This document shows positions 1 to 9,882 of a stretch of 64,000 nucleotides of DNA, one piece after another (within the stretch, counting starts at the first letter, position 1; the number at the start of each line of letters is the position of its first letter). This DNA is from Reticulitermes lucifugus (Eukaryota > Arthropoda > Insecta > Blattodea > Rhinotermitidae). A program made the position numbers and the translations under genes. The notes beneath the pieces were generated by a model. That model was given only the letters and a program-made list of their open reading frames with translations. It did not search any database and was not told where the DNA came from. The DNA lies in the NCBI GenBank assembly GCA_026260175.1, contig JAKCWW010000669.1, forward strand, positions 1 to 64,000. The letters run 5' to 3'.

Positions 1-724
1 AATCGCGAACTAACTTTTTTCGTTTAAGAAGTTGCCAAAAACTGGGTGCGGATTAGATTCGAGGATATACGGTATGTATAAGAGCAGTACTAACATGTAC
101 CGGGTGAAAACCCAATTGCAGTAAATAATAATAAAACCGCTACCGGCATCATCCGACATGGTGGTTGGATGCGTCGTCTTGCAGTTATCTTTTGACACGT
201 CTATATGCAGAGAATATGCATACAATTCCAGGCACCCTCAGTAAGCTATAGCGTTACTGCTGAACGTTCAGACTAGTCTTCTTCGTCAATATGGGTTTTT
301 GGTGTATCGTTTTGATACTTCAGTTACACGATCTTGCGCCGTGTTTCTGGAGCCGGTACCTGTTTAGCGTCCTGCTGTTTACAGCTGTTGTTTTCACCCA
401 CAGTCGCCTGACATCACCATACAACAGCAGGTAGTGTCTCGCAGTCCCAAATCGTCCTCCTACCACAACACTGCCCTTCAGAACGATTTATTCTGAAGTA
501 AAAGCAAAATGCCATGGCTTGGGACAGGCTACAATGCGCACCCCTCTTTATTCCGTAAAACAACAGCTTTCGATTTATGGGTTTTCATTAATTTAACGGT
601 GGTTTAACACGTCTTGTAGCGTTGAATGGCATGATTATTAAAGCTTGATGCACGACATGTGTAAGGTCAGGGAAAATACTCTGCTCGACTGTAAATGCGA
701 ACGGTTTTGCTCACGCCGCGGAGC

Positions 725-1290
725 GCTAAAGTGAGTGCGGGTATTCTTCGAAAGAACATTTATTCAACAAGACAGACAATGTACGTATCAACACAACATT
801 GAGGAGCGTTCGCGTAACCACTGTTGCCGTGCAAAAGCAAAAAGTATTGCATATTCTGTGTCTGCAGCCTTAGTTATCCAGCATGTAAAGCGAATGCGCC
901 GTATTATATTATCATCTTGTAGCCTGTCTGGCTCTACCATATTTTTCCACATTATCTCATAAACGGTACGATTTTCGGAAAAAAGTTATTGAACATAAAA
1001 AATGCGCGTTTTGGTTTTCTATACAACTGTTGTCTGAAACAGTTCGCATTCTAAGAGGAACTCAGCGAGATAGCAGAAATGTACGTCTTCATAAAGGACA
1101 CGTTATTCTTGTCAGATTTTAATGAAACTTGAATTTTCTCGATAAATTTTCGAAAAATATGCAAATATCAAATTTAATGAAAATCCGTCCAATGGCAGCA
1201 GAGTTATTCCATGCGGACAGAAAGACAGACAGGCATGGCTAAGCTAATAGTCGCATTTCGCAATTTTGCGAAAGCGCCTAAAAAATTTAA
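725..1290 (+). repeat. Unclassified dispersed repeat, family A, copy 1
   Basis: This copy matches, over most of its length, sequences at about 25020-25565 (same strand) and 30640-31185 (opposite strand), with shorter copies at 37660-37900 and 43890-44030. Shared landmarks in order are a block near 800-850, a CTGTCTGGCTCTA block near 927, a GTCTGAAACA block near 1033, a run of GACAGA-type triplets near 1222, and a palindromic end (TTCGCAATTTTGCGAA) near 1257. I see no coding potential that is conserved between copies. Orientation was chosen arbitrarily. The class (MITE, LINE 3' end or other) is not decided by the sequence. Confidence 0.75.
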
Positions 1291-2100
1291 CGATCACTGC
1301 CACAATTTTTTGCTTTGTTCTTGCCACGTTTAAACTAAAGTAACTGCTGTAAGTGCTGCACGAGCGTTCAGAGTGAATTCTCTACCCAAATCTCTTACCT
1401 TAAGCTTATTTTGAGCTGGTTTTGGTTTTAAGGTTACCGTCTTGACGGATGTGTACACTCGTACATGTGTACAGCTATTCCAAACAAAACTGCTGCCTAC
1501 ACAATTACCATTATCTAACCTGATGGTGGAGGCAGCAGTTTCCTCTGAAACGTCGCTATACGTCTACTAGATGTGTCATATCCCAGAATACAGTAATAAT
1601 CACAGAATAACTGCAAAATTGAAAGCGGTAATCTCTTCCTGCAAGTAGGCACACAATCTGGACACTATATGAACGGACTGTACGACGCTGTAAATCATTA
1701 TGTGAGAGCATTATTGTACCCTTCCAATAACCGTAGGTATTTCACTGCTCCACAGAATGGCTGTGGTAATTTATGTGGCCAATATTGCGGCATAACTACG
1801 TTCTGCAAGAGCCACATAGCACTCGGGAATGCTAGTGTTTCTGCCAATCTGTTAACCTCACACAATGAAAATGGATTTGTATCCAAACACACACATTGCA
1901 CAAAGCACGATACGAATGCTAACAAGTGGGTTTGCTGAAAGCACTTTCTGTTGGCATGGTGCACTTTACGGATGGTTGGAGCGTAGGCCATTTAACGACT
2001 TTGTATCAACTAATGCTGTTACTTAGCCCTACAAGCCAATATTTTGTTTTCCATATTCTGTGCAATAGACTGATTATACAGCACTTAATCCAACAATTGC
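1291..2100. other. Stretch with no recognised feature
   Basis: AT-rich DNA with only short open frames and no family motif, tandem array or RNA gene that I can recognise. It could hold old repeat material. Confidence 0.4.
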
Positions 2101-2131
2101 ATAATCAACAATCATGTCACTATACGATGTG

Positions 2132-2174
2132 CCTCCTACATGTTTCGGCCCCTACATGGCCATCCTCAGGGAGG
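2132..2174 (-). ncRNA. Hammerhead-ribozyme-like motif H1
   Basis: Read on the minus strand: stem I strand CCTCC, core CTGAGGA (fits CUGANGA), stem II closed by GGCC/GGCC, GAAA, CATG, TA, then GGAGG, which pairs perfectly with the first stem strand. Position 7 of the hammerhead core is free, so the core is canonical. The cleavage triplet would be GUA. Penelope-like elements are known to carry minimal hammerheads with very short stem III. Activity is inference. Confidence 0.55.
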
Positions 2175-2229
2175 TCTATAACAAAGGAATATAATAATGG
2201 CAGATTCTGTTGAAGATGTGCATATCTGG

Positions 2230-2910
2230 AGTCAAAAATACAATGTTTTCAATTAAAATTGCTAACTCTGTTTAAAATACAGACTAATTACAAATACTTT
2301 TCATATAAATATTTTACATTTCATGTGAATATCTATCTATCGTTGCAGACTGACATCTTCATTCTGGGGAAGTTATGCCTGTGTTGTCGGTAGGTGCTTA
2401 CTTTCTATACAGAACTGACTGGATTGCTTTTATAATCGAGACGGAGTGTTTACTGTGCGGTAGGAACTTAATATTTAAATATAGGCCTAATTCAGGCTAA
2501 TCTTAGATTTAGCATGTTAATATTCAGCCAACAAATTCATTCCTGTGCTTAAACACTGCGCCATAAAGAGGTATGGGGCAGCAAACGCAACGCTCCATGT
2601 ATTCTTAACTGGGATACGAGGCAGAAGACAATATCCAGCTTCTCTCTCCGACATCGTTACACTTCGTACGCAGTGGACAGAAGGTGGGGCCTCCATGGAC
2701 ATCTGGAAGTGGGCACAAAGAGAAAACCCCTGCCTTGCAGGAAATCAATGTCTGATTACTTCACGGACTGTGATATCTCGGCTCTAGAGCTACCGATTGA
2801 TTCTTAGGTTACTTATAGCACTATGAACAGCAGGAGTTCAGCTTGAAACAGCTAAATATACCTCACCGTTCAGTAAAACACAGCAAAAAGTAATTTTTAT
2901 TCCTCTGTAT
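2230..2910. other. Stretch with no recognised feature
   Basis: No convincing gene or repeat seen. Short open frames near 2517-2787 on both strands show no family resemblance. Confidence 0.4.
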
Positions 2911-2917
2911 TATGACA

Positions 2918-3382
2918 CAGTGGTGTAGCCAGGATTTTTCAAGCAAGAGCTATCATAAAGGGGATCTGAGGAGGCTGCAGGGCCCCAGCAACGCTGCAGG
3001 CAGTGTTTTTAAAAATTTTGTTTAAATATTTATACATTTTTATTGGATTTTAACACACTTTTATACTGTTCTAGTTTCCATGCAGAATATTATATAAAAA
3101 TAACATACAAAGTTAATGCAATATTTAGAATTATGTTCCTAGCAAAAACATTACATACAACACAGCACACAGACATTATACAAGAAACATGCAGTTTATT
3201 TGACAAAAGATGTCAGAACTTTCTGATTCCCAGAATTCTAAGCCTAAGCTGCCCTCTTTCAGATGAAAAAATATTTTATTTTCAAGAATTCAAAATGTAG
3301 CCTATATTTTAGTGATCTTGGCGGCTCAGAATGGGGGAGGGAGGGATTAATGGCTCCCATCATCCCCCTGCCTATGCCACTG
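2918..3382. mobile_element. Non-autonomous hAT-like element
   Basis: The left end CAGTGGTGTAGCCAGG and the inverted right end (CAGTGGCATAGGCAGG on the other strand) form terminal inverted repeats of about 16 bp with three mismatches, of the CAGTGG type common in hAT elements. The interior (465 bp in all) is AT-rich and has no transposase frame. I could not find a convincing 8-bp target duplication, so the insertion is old or the ends are slightly misplaced. Confidence 0.5.
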
Positions 3383-3389
3383 TAACGGC

Positions 3390-4950
3390 ATATTCAAAGT
3401 TACCTCACCGCATTCTTCGATGCCGTCTTCTCTGGTCTAGAAATGGTCCACACGACTTCCCCCTTATTAACGGGAGGAAGGAATCATAAGGGACAATGTG
3501 AAATTCGAGGTTCTCACGGGAGTGACCATAAAGATTACTGTCCCCTGGCACATACAGGGACAACAGAATATCACATCCCTGAAAAAAGCAATTTTCATAA
3601 CAAACAAGAGATCTGCATAGTGGATATAAATAAAACTATTTAATTCAATTCTCATGAGATATTGCAATACACTTTTAGCTGTAGTACTATACACATTACT
3701 CAATGATTACTTAAAACTCCAACATACATATGTTCCAGTTTATTAACATCCCCCAGTTCAAAATATGTAAACCAGTGTGCAGAGTTTATAAGTCAAAATT
3801 AGCCTCACAGTTTTAGGATCTTGTAAATGTGTTAACCGTACTCGAAATAAGCAGGAACAGCAAAAATTGATACGTGTGATGGTCAAGTATCCCTTGCACG
3901 TTGTCAGTGCCAAATGTTTGTCATCTCTGGCGCTCCTGCAGTAAAACCCCACAAACTGCAGATGTGTCCAGCCACCACCGCCGAAGTATAGGTGACAAGG
4001 TCAGAGGTATGGCATTCTGTGAGAACATATGGTCTAAGTTTGAAAAAGATTAATATTTGCTTGAAGGTGTCACTTTTAGTGACGAGTACACTTTTCACAT
4101 CTTAGGAAAGGTGAACACCCGAACTGTGAGAAATTATAGGTAAGAAGACCCACATGATTCTGTAGCACGTATACTACAGCCTCTAAGCCAGCTGCATAAA
4201 GTCTGTGGTCCACTGTCTTGTGCTGAAAAATCATACCTACCTGACACTGGGTACCTACACACAAGCAACAGAATTTGCTGATCCTGCAAATTACCGAGAG
4301 CGATTCTCACACGAATGTCGCCGGCCAGCAAGCTTGGGCACTGCATAACTTGCATTAGGACGTGCAAGATATTTTGAATAACCAGTTCCCTGGTCAATGG
4401 ATAGGATCAATTCTCCAATTTTGTGGCGTCCTCGTTCACCGGACCTCAATCTGATGGACATTTTTCTCTGCAGGCACAATAGGGATCATGTTTATTAGTC
4501 ACCATTAACAAATTACCTTCAACAATTACGGTACAGGATTACTGCAGAGAATGTGACAATTACAACAGGCATACTGGAGTCTGGAAAGACTGGATATTGC
4601 TCGGATGTGTGCCTCATCACTGCTGATAGATATTCTGAACTTATGTAATTGGATTTAAAACTAGTCAGTTGTTTTTAATGTTATACATCGTTAGTGCAAC
4701 TGTCTAATACATACAAGCCTTCAAGTTCAATTCGTCGCACAATACTTATTATTATTATTATTATTATTACTGGATACAGCACATTATACAATTTTAATAT
4801 TTTATTTGCAATATACTTTAAGACAGTTTTAACATTACTATATCTAATTATAGTTTCACATCACAATATTAACACTGTATATAGACGGACACCAGTACGT
4901 ATACTTTTTACCATTTACGTACGACTACTTGCAATATGTGTTGTATAAGT
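3390..4950. other. Intergenic stretch, only a short ATT microsatellite
   Basis: No gene recognised. A short (ATT)n run lies at about 4747-4770. Overlapping short minus-strand frames at 4076-4480 share no family motif. Confidence 0.4.
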
Positions 4951-4964
4951 CCATGACATTTGTA

Positions 4965-5005
4965 GCTTTCTGAAGATGGCCACAACCTGTGGCCGAAACA
5001 TGTAG
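4965..5005 (+). ncRNA. Hammerhead-ribozyme-like motif H2
   Basis: Core CTGAAGA at 4970-4976, then a strong stem II (GGCCAC/GTGGCC), GAAA, CATG and TA. Stem I (GCTTT against GGAAC) pairs poorly, so this copy is probably decayed. It has the same arrangement as motifs H1 and H3-H8. Confidence 0.45.
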
Positions 5006-5486
5006 GAACAGCGAATAATAAATATTGGGCAACGAACTGGACATAAAGACTTATGTGTAAGTCAGCTGTGTGTGATGGTAGGTGTAAATACCAAGTCATC
5101 AGTTATCAGTTACTGCCTTATAATTATTACAATAATATTTAACCTCCTCGCACACTCCAAAATGTCAGTTTCTGACAAATGTCCTGTAACTGTCCTCCAT
5201 GCATGACATTGCAAATACACTGAAATCACCATGAGCTGAATAATGCAGTGCACCAACTATGAGGGCTGTAATCAGCCGTTCGGGTTCGAACCTTGAACAT
5301 GTCGATTACAGGATGTAACTATTTATTTTCGGCATACAAATTGGGGTTTGATGAGCACAACATCCCGCTTTAGAAATTAGGAGAGAGAAGAAAATTTGGA
5401 AAGGACAGTGGCGACTACCGCTTCAAGGACGGTAGGGACATGTCGCCGTGTTTCTCTGTGAAATCCCTTTGTGAAAGGCTAAATGC

Positions 5487-6050
5487 ATGGCAACTGAATC
5501 AATGTATGTTGAAAATTCTCAGCAGAGTCATGCCTGTAGGCTATGCAAGGGTAGTCACATCCTTGCTAAATGCAAAGAATTTAAGGTTTCAAGTGTCATT
5601 ACCAAAAGGCAATTTGTCAGGAGGAATAGATTGTGTGTCAAATATTTTGCTTCTAACCACTTAGCTGACAAGTGCAAATATGCTGTGTGTTCAATTTGCA
5701 AGGGTACTCATCATGTGTGGTTACACAAGGAGACTAACTCTGAGGCAACCCCACCAAAGGAAGATGCAAAGAATGCTGTCACTAGGCATACTTCCATGAA
5801 GATTAGAGCAGGGCTTGGTTTGAATGTATTGTTGACAACAGCAATTGTGAATGTGAAGTCTATTGATGCAAAGATGTTTCCTGCTACAGTCATATTGGAC
5901 AGTGCAAGCCAGCTGTCATTCATAACCTCAGCAGTGGTGAAGAAGTTGGGTCTTCGTGCAAACAAATGCTCTCTTCCAGTTGTTGGCATAAACAATATGG
6001 CGGCCACTTTGGTTGCGTTTACTTGTGACGTAGATGTGGTTTCCATGTGA
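5487..6050 (+). pseudogene. BEL/Pao Gag zinc knuckle and aspartic protease remnant
   Basis: The frame contains two knuckle-like clusters (CRLCKGSHILAKC and, further on, CSICKGTHH) typical of the Gag-Pol junction in BEL/Pao elements. They are followed by a retropepsin-like stretch whose active-site triad reads DSA in VILDSASQLSF, where BEL/Pao elements normally have DSG or DTG. Frames upstream of 5487 (SLCERLNAW in another frame near 5465) look like more Gag, so a frameshift separates the two. The frame stops at 6050 inside the protease-linked domain, which continues in another frame. This is a dead coding region. Confidence 0.8.
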
Positions 6051-7424
6051 AGGTTCACTGTGCTGTGATCAAGTCCATAACTAGTAACATGCCCACTCAA
6101 ACCTTTAACTTCTCTTCTTGGAATGTTTCAAGTGATATTGTTCTTGCTCATCCTAGATTCAATGAACCATCTTCTGTTGGTATGTTGTTAGGAGCTGACG
6201 TGTTCTTTGGCATTGTCCTTAATGACAGGCAGTGCAGAGATAGGTGTCCTACACTAATTAATACTCATTCTGGTTGGGTCTTCTCTGGTAAATTTTCTCA
6301 TTCTTCACTGAAGGGCCGTGATTCGCCACGGATGGTCAACCTCTTTAAATGGGAAGACCTCGAAGAGAACCTACAAAGATTTTGCGAAATCGAACAGCTC
6401 CCAATCTGTTCCATGTCAAGGGAAGAAAGATTATGCGAGGAACACTTGGAACATCATACTTCTAGAGATGAAAATGGTCATTTTGTCATCACACATCCTG
6501 TTCGTCTCAATGCTGAAGATCTTGGCAAGTCTCGTCAGAATGCCGTTAAGAGACTGAAATGCATGGAAAGAGATTCTCCAAGAATCCAGGCTTGAAGGAA
6601 GACTGTGTAAAATTCATGAATGAATACCTTGAATTAGGTCACATGGAAGAAGTACCAGAAGAAAATGTTGAAAGCCCTCAATTCTATTTACCTCATCACT
6701 GTGTCTTCAAGGAATCCAGTACTACGGCCAAGATGCGAGTAGTCTTTGACGGCAGCTGCAAGTCATCCAATGGTGTCTCACTCAATTCCATCTTGATGGT
6801 TGGTCCAGTTGTACAACCTGATCTGATCTCCATCGTCCTCCGCTTTCGTTCCTTCATGATTGCCATGTTGGCTGACATTGCCAAAATGTATAGGTGCGTT
6901 GATGTGCACCCCAAGGACAGAAATCTACACAGGATTGTCTGCAGGAACACTACTGACGATTATGTCAAGGATTACAGATTGACCACTGTCACCTACAGTA
7001 CAGCGTCAGCATCATTCCTTGCTACAAGATGTTTGAATCAATTGGCTGTTGAAAGTCAACAAGAATTTCCCCTCTGTGGTGGAAGCAATTTTGTCCTGCT
7101 TTTACGTTGATTTCCTGGGTGGGAGTGACACCATAGAGAAAGCTAAAGAGTTGCAAAGGAATGTAACCAACTTGTTGGCTACTGGGCACTTCGAGTTGCG
7201 TAAATGGGCCTCCAACAATCAATAGATCATGCAAGATATTGCCATTGAGGACAGAGAAATGTCATTGCCTTGCACTGACTAAACATGAAGCCATCAAAAC
7301 AATGGGAATTGTTTGGAATCCTGCCTCTGATGAATATCAGTTTCAAATTGATGTTAAGAGAGTTTCTGATCCTTTTACAAAGAGAATGGTCCTTTCTACT
7401 GTTGTGTCCATTTATGATCCTTAG
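6047..7424 (+). pseudogene. BEL/Pao reverse transcriptase remnant
   Basis: Three pieces in different frames carry the post-protease region (6047-6595, with LLGADVFFG), the reverse transcriptase fingers and palm (6559-7110, with MRVVFDGS) and the thumb side (7239-7424). Frameshifts lie near 6560-6600 and 7075, and there is a stop at 7222-7224. The catalytic YVDD box near 7110-7121 reads YVD followed by FLGG, so one Asp codon is gone by an in-frame 3-bp loss. This suggests that the enzyme was inactive, in addition to the frame breaks. Confidence 0.85.
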
Positions 7425-8237
7425 GTCTGTTGGGACTGGTTATTCTGAAATGTAAAATCTTTCTTCAATGTTTGTGGCAAACCAGCTTGGGGCTGGGATG
7501 ACCCTTTGGATTCATATCCTGCACTTATTGAAGAATAGAATGATATCTACTGTGACCTGCCATGTCTTAGTGAGATTCATGCCAAGAGGAAGATAATGCC
7601 CTTTCTCAATCCCAGGAGTACTGAATTACATGGATTCTGTGATGCATCAGAGTCTGCATATGGTGCTTGTATGTACATTAAATGCATCTCAGCATCTAAT
7701 GAAGTTTTGTTGGTTCTCCTTACATCTAAGTCCAGGGTTTCACCCCTTGAATTATGTGGTGCAGTCTTGTTGGCAACATTAATGGCTAAATGTATCGATG
7801 CTTTGAAGCTCAAATCCTCTATAAATATTTTTTACTGTACAGACTCTACTATCTTTTTCACTTGGCCCCAGCATCCCTCCAATTGTTGGAAAACCTTTGT
7901 TGGCAATCGTGTGTCAGAGATACAATCACTTTCTTGTGTCTCTGACTGCAGACATGTTGCTACGGACGATACTCCAGCTGATTACATCTCAAACGGAGTA
8001 TGTCCTGCTCAACTGCAATCACTGCATCAGTGGTGGCATGGTCCGAACTGGTTGCGGCAACCTGAAGCCCGCTACAAAAATTTTTACTGCACTAGTTATT
8101 GTGTTGAGGAGAGTCTGTTAGAGGAGAAACATCAACTTGTTGCCATGGTTATTAGGTCTGTTGATGATGAAGCATTTGTGCACTTCTTTCATTTTCTAGA
8201 TTATCCAGAGTTTTTGCGTATGTTCTCAGGTTTGTGA
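7425..8237 (+). pseudogene. BEL/Pao RNase H remnant
   Basis: After a short stop-interrupted stretch containing the end of the reverse transcriptase connection, the frame from about 7596 to 8237 has ELHGFCDASESAYGA, the usual first-Asp region of BEL/Pao RNase H. It also has LELCGAVLLA with the conserved Glu, and FYCTDSTI with the next Asp. The C-terminal end runs into the integrase linker with DTPADYIS. The piece is unusually intact for this element, but it is separated from the reverse transcriptase by stops. Confidence 0.85.
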
Positions 8238-9592
8238 ACAATTGTAGGCAAACCAAGGAAAGTCATTTGTCCTTTAAACTTTCCCCTGGAGAGATTAAGA
8301 ATGCAGTGTTGAAGACTGCATTTGTTTTGCAGACCTTGGAATATGCAGCTGAAATCAAGGAGTTGAAGAATGGTTCTTCTGTGAGTAAATCCAGCAAACT
8401 AAAGGATTTAAATCCATTTCTTGACATTAATGGTAATCTTCGAGTTGGCGGTCGTCCCATGAATGCTGCCATTTCCTATGATGAGAAGCACCCCATCATC
8501 TTGCCACCACATTACCATGTTACAAAATTGCTAAGTGTCCCCACGAGCATGAGCAATTGCTTCACTCAGGGCCGCAGACAGTTTTGTTCTCTCTGCGATC
8601 CAGATTTTGGATTCCTAATGGTTGTAGTGTTGTGCGGCACACCTTCAGGAATTGTTACAAATGTCTCAGACCGAAGGCTGCAGGAGCCAGTCAACTGATG
8701 GGACAACTCCCTTCCTGTTGTGTTCAAGTCTCACCACCCTTCAGCATGTTGGAATAGACTATGGAGGACCTATTACGCTAAAAGGTGACAATCAAAGGAG
8801 CAAAACTACATTTAGAGGGCACACTGCCTTATTTGTTTGTATGACCATGAGGGCCATACACCTTGAATCGATTAAGGACTTAATTTCGGACACCTTTCTC
8901 ACTGCACTCAAGAGATTCGTGAGAGCCAATAATGAGCTCAAATGCTTCTTCAGTGAAGAGCGGAACTTAGGGGACATCCATAACCTGCTTACTAGACAAG
9001 GCATTGAATGGAAATTCATACCACCTTATGGTCCAACTTTGGTGGACTTTTGGAGGCAGGCATAAAATCCATTAAAAGTCTAATGAAGAGAGTTATTGGA
9101 AATACTATTCTGAATTTTGAAAAAATGAGCACTCTAATGTGCCAGATAGAGGCATGTTTAAACTCAAGGTCATTGTGTGCTATGTCCGATGACCCAAATT
9201 CATTCGGTTATCTCACTCCTGGTCATTTCCTTATCCAGCACTCTCCTACTGCTATTCCCAAGTCCAACTTGACAGATACACCCACCAACAGATTGGCTAG
9301 GTGGCAGGTGGCGCAGCAGATATTCCAGTCATTTTGGAGACACTGGCGGACTGATTATCTGAATCAGTTACAGAAATGTCCCAATTTGAGAGGAAAGGGT
9401 GCCTGGTGTCCAGCAGTGGGCAACGTCAACTTGAAGGACGACCAGTCTCCTCCCCTGGCTTGGAGGACGGGTGTCATCGAGAACCTCCATCCGGGACCTG
9501 ATGGACTTGTGCAAGTCGTCTCTGTACGAACAGCAAATGGACCACTCCGACGTCCGATAAGCAAACTGTGTTCTCTACCTCCCAGTGCTTAG
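8234..9592 (+). pseudogene. BEL/Pao integrase remnant
   Basis: The pieces show the integrase N-terminal HHCC region (8234-8757, in two frames), the catalytic core (8652-9065, with VGIDYGGPI holding the first Asp) and the core end plus C-terminal domain (9008-9592, with GGLLEAGIKS holding the Glu and NSRSL beyond). Between first Asp and Glu, the segment that should carry the second catalytic Asp (SDNGTNF-type) is missing: FVRANNELK follows directly. Frameshifts lie near 8560, 8650 and 9050. The final stop at 9590-9592 sits 32 bp before the polypurine tract, as expected at the element's 3' end. Confidence 0.85.
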
Positions 9593-9624
9593 CTTTTATT
9601 TACAGCTGTTGAGTTTGTAGGCTC

Positions 9625-9633
9625 AAAGGGGGG
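9625..9633 (+). other. Polypurine tract of the BEL/Pao element
   Basis: AAAGGGGGG directly precedes the LTR start (TGTATGTACGG). It is the expected plus-strand DNA priming site. Confidence 0.75.
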
Positions 9634-9882
9634 TGTATGTACGGTTTCTGCCATTCATTGTTGGCAGCACTGCGGCGCCATGTCTTTGTTTGTGACACAA
9701 CCTAACCAGTTGTGAGGTAACGTTGGGGCACTACAGATGTGTGGTTTGTGAGCTGCCTGCTTGTTCTTCTTCTGACCATTAGGGTCGAAGATTATAGTGA
9801 CCAACAACTCCACTATTGCTAATAGTGTGCAAAGAAGTACTTTAAATTAAATTACAGTCCATTACATCCACGTTTTAACACA
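9634..9882 (+). repeat. 3' LTR of the BEL/Pao element (approximate end)
   Basis: It starts with TG immediately after the polypurine tract and ends near 9880-9882 in TTTTAACACA, giving about 249 bp. The right end is set only by the terminal CA and lack of further element sequence, because no second LTR exists in the window for comparison. Confidence 0.6.

Larger units (their letters stand above)
5440..9882 (+). mobile_element. 5'-truncated, degenerate BEL/Pao LTR retrotransposon
   Basis: The order of domains is Gag zinc knuckle, aspartic protease, reverse transcriptase, RNase H, integrase and a C-terminal integrase tail, followed by a polypurine tract and one LTR. This order and the domain style are BEL/Pao. 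The 5' LTR and most of gag are missing: nothing upstream of 5440 resembles 9634-9882. The reading frame is broken by several frameshifts and stops, and catalytic residues of the reverse transcriptase and integrase have been deleted. It is therefore an old, inactive copy. No flanking target duplication can be sought because the 5' end is absent. Confidence 0.9.

Noticed and set aside
5711-6100. A 129-codon minus-strand frame
   Set aside because: It is the antisense of the BEL/Pao protease region and has no family features.
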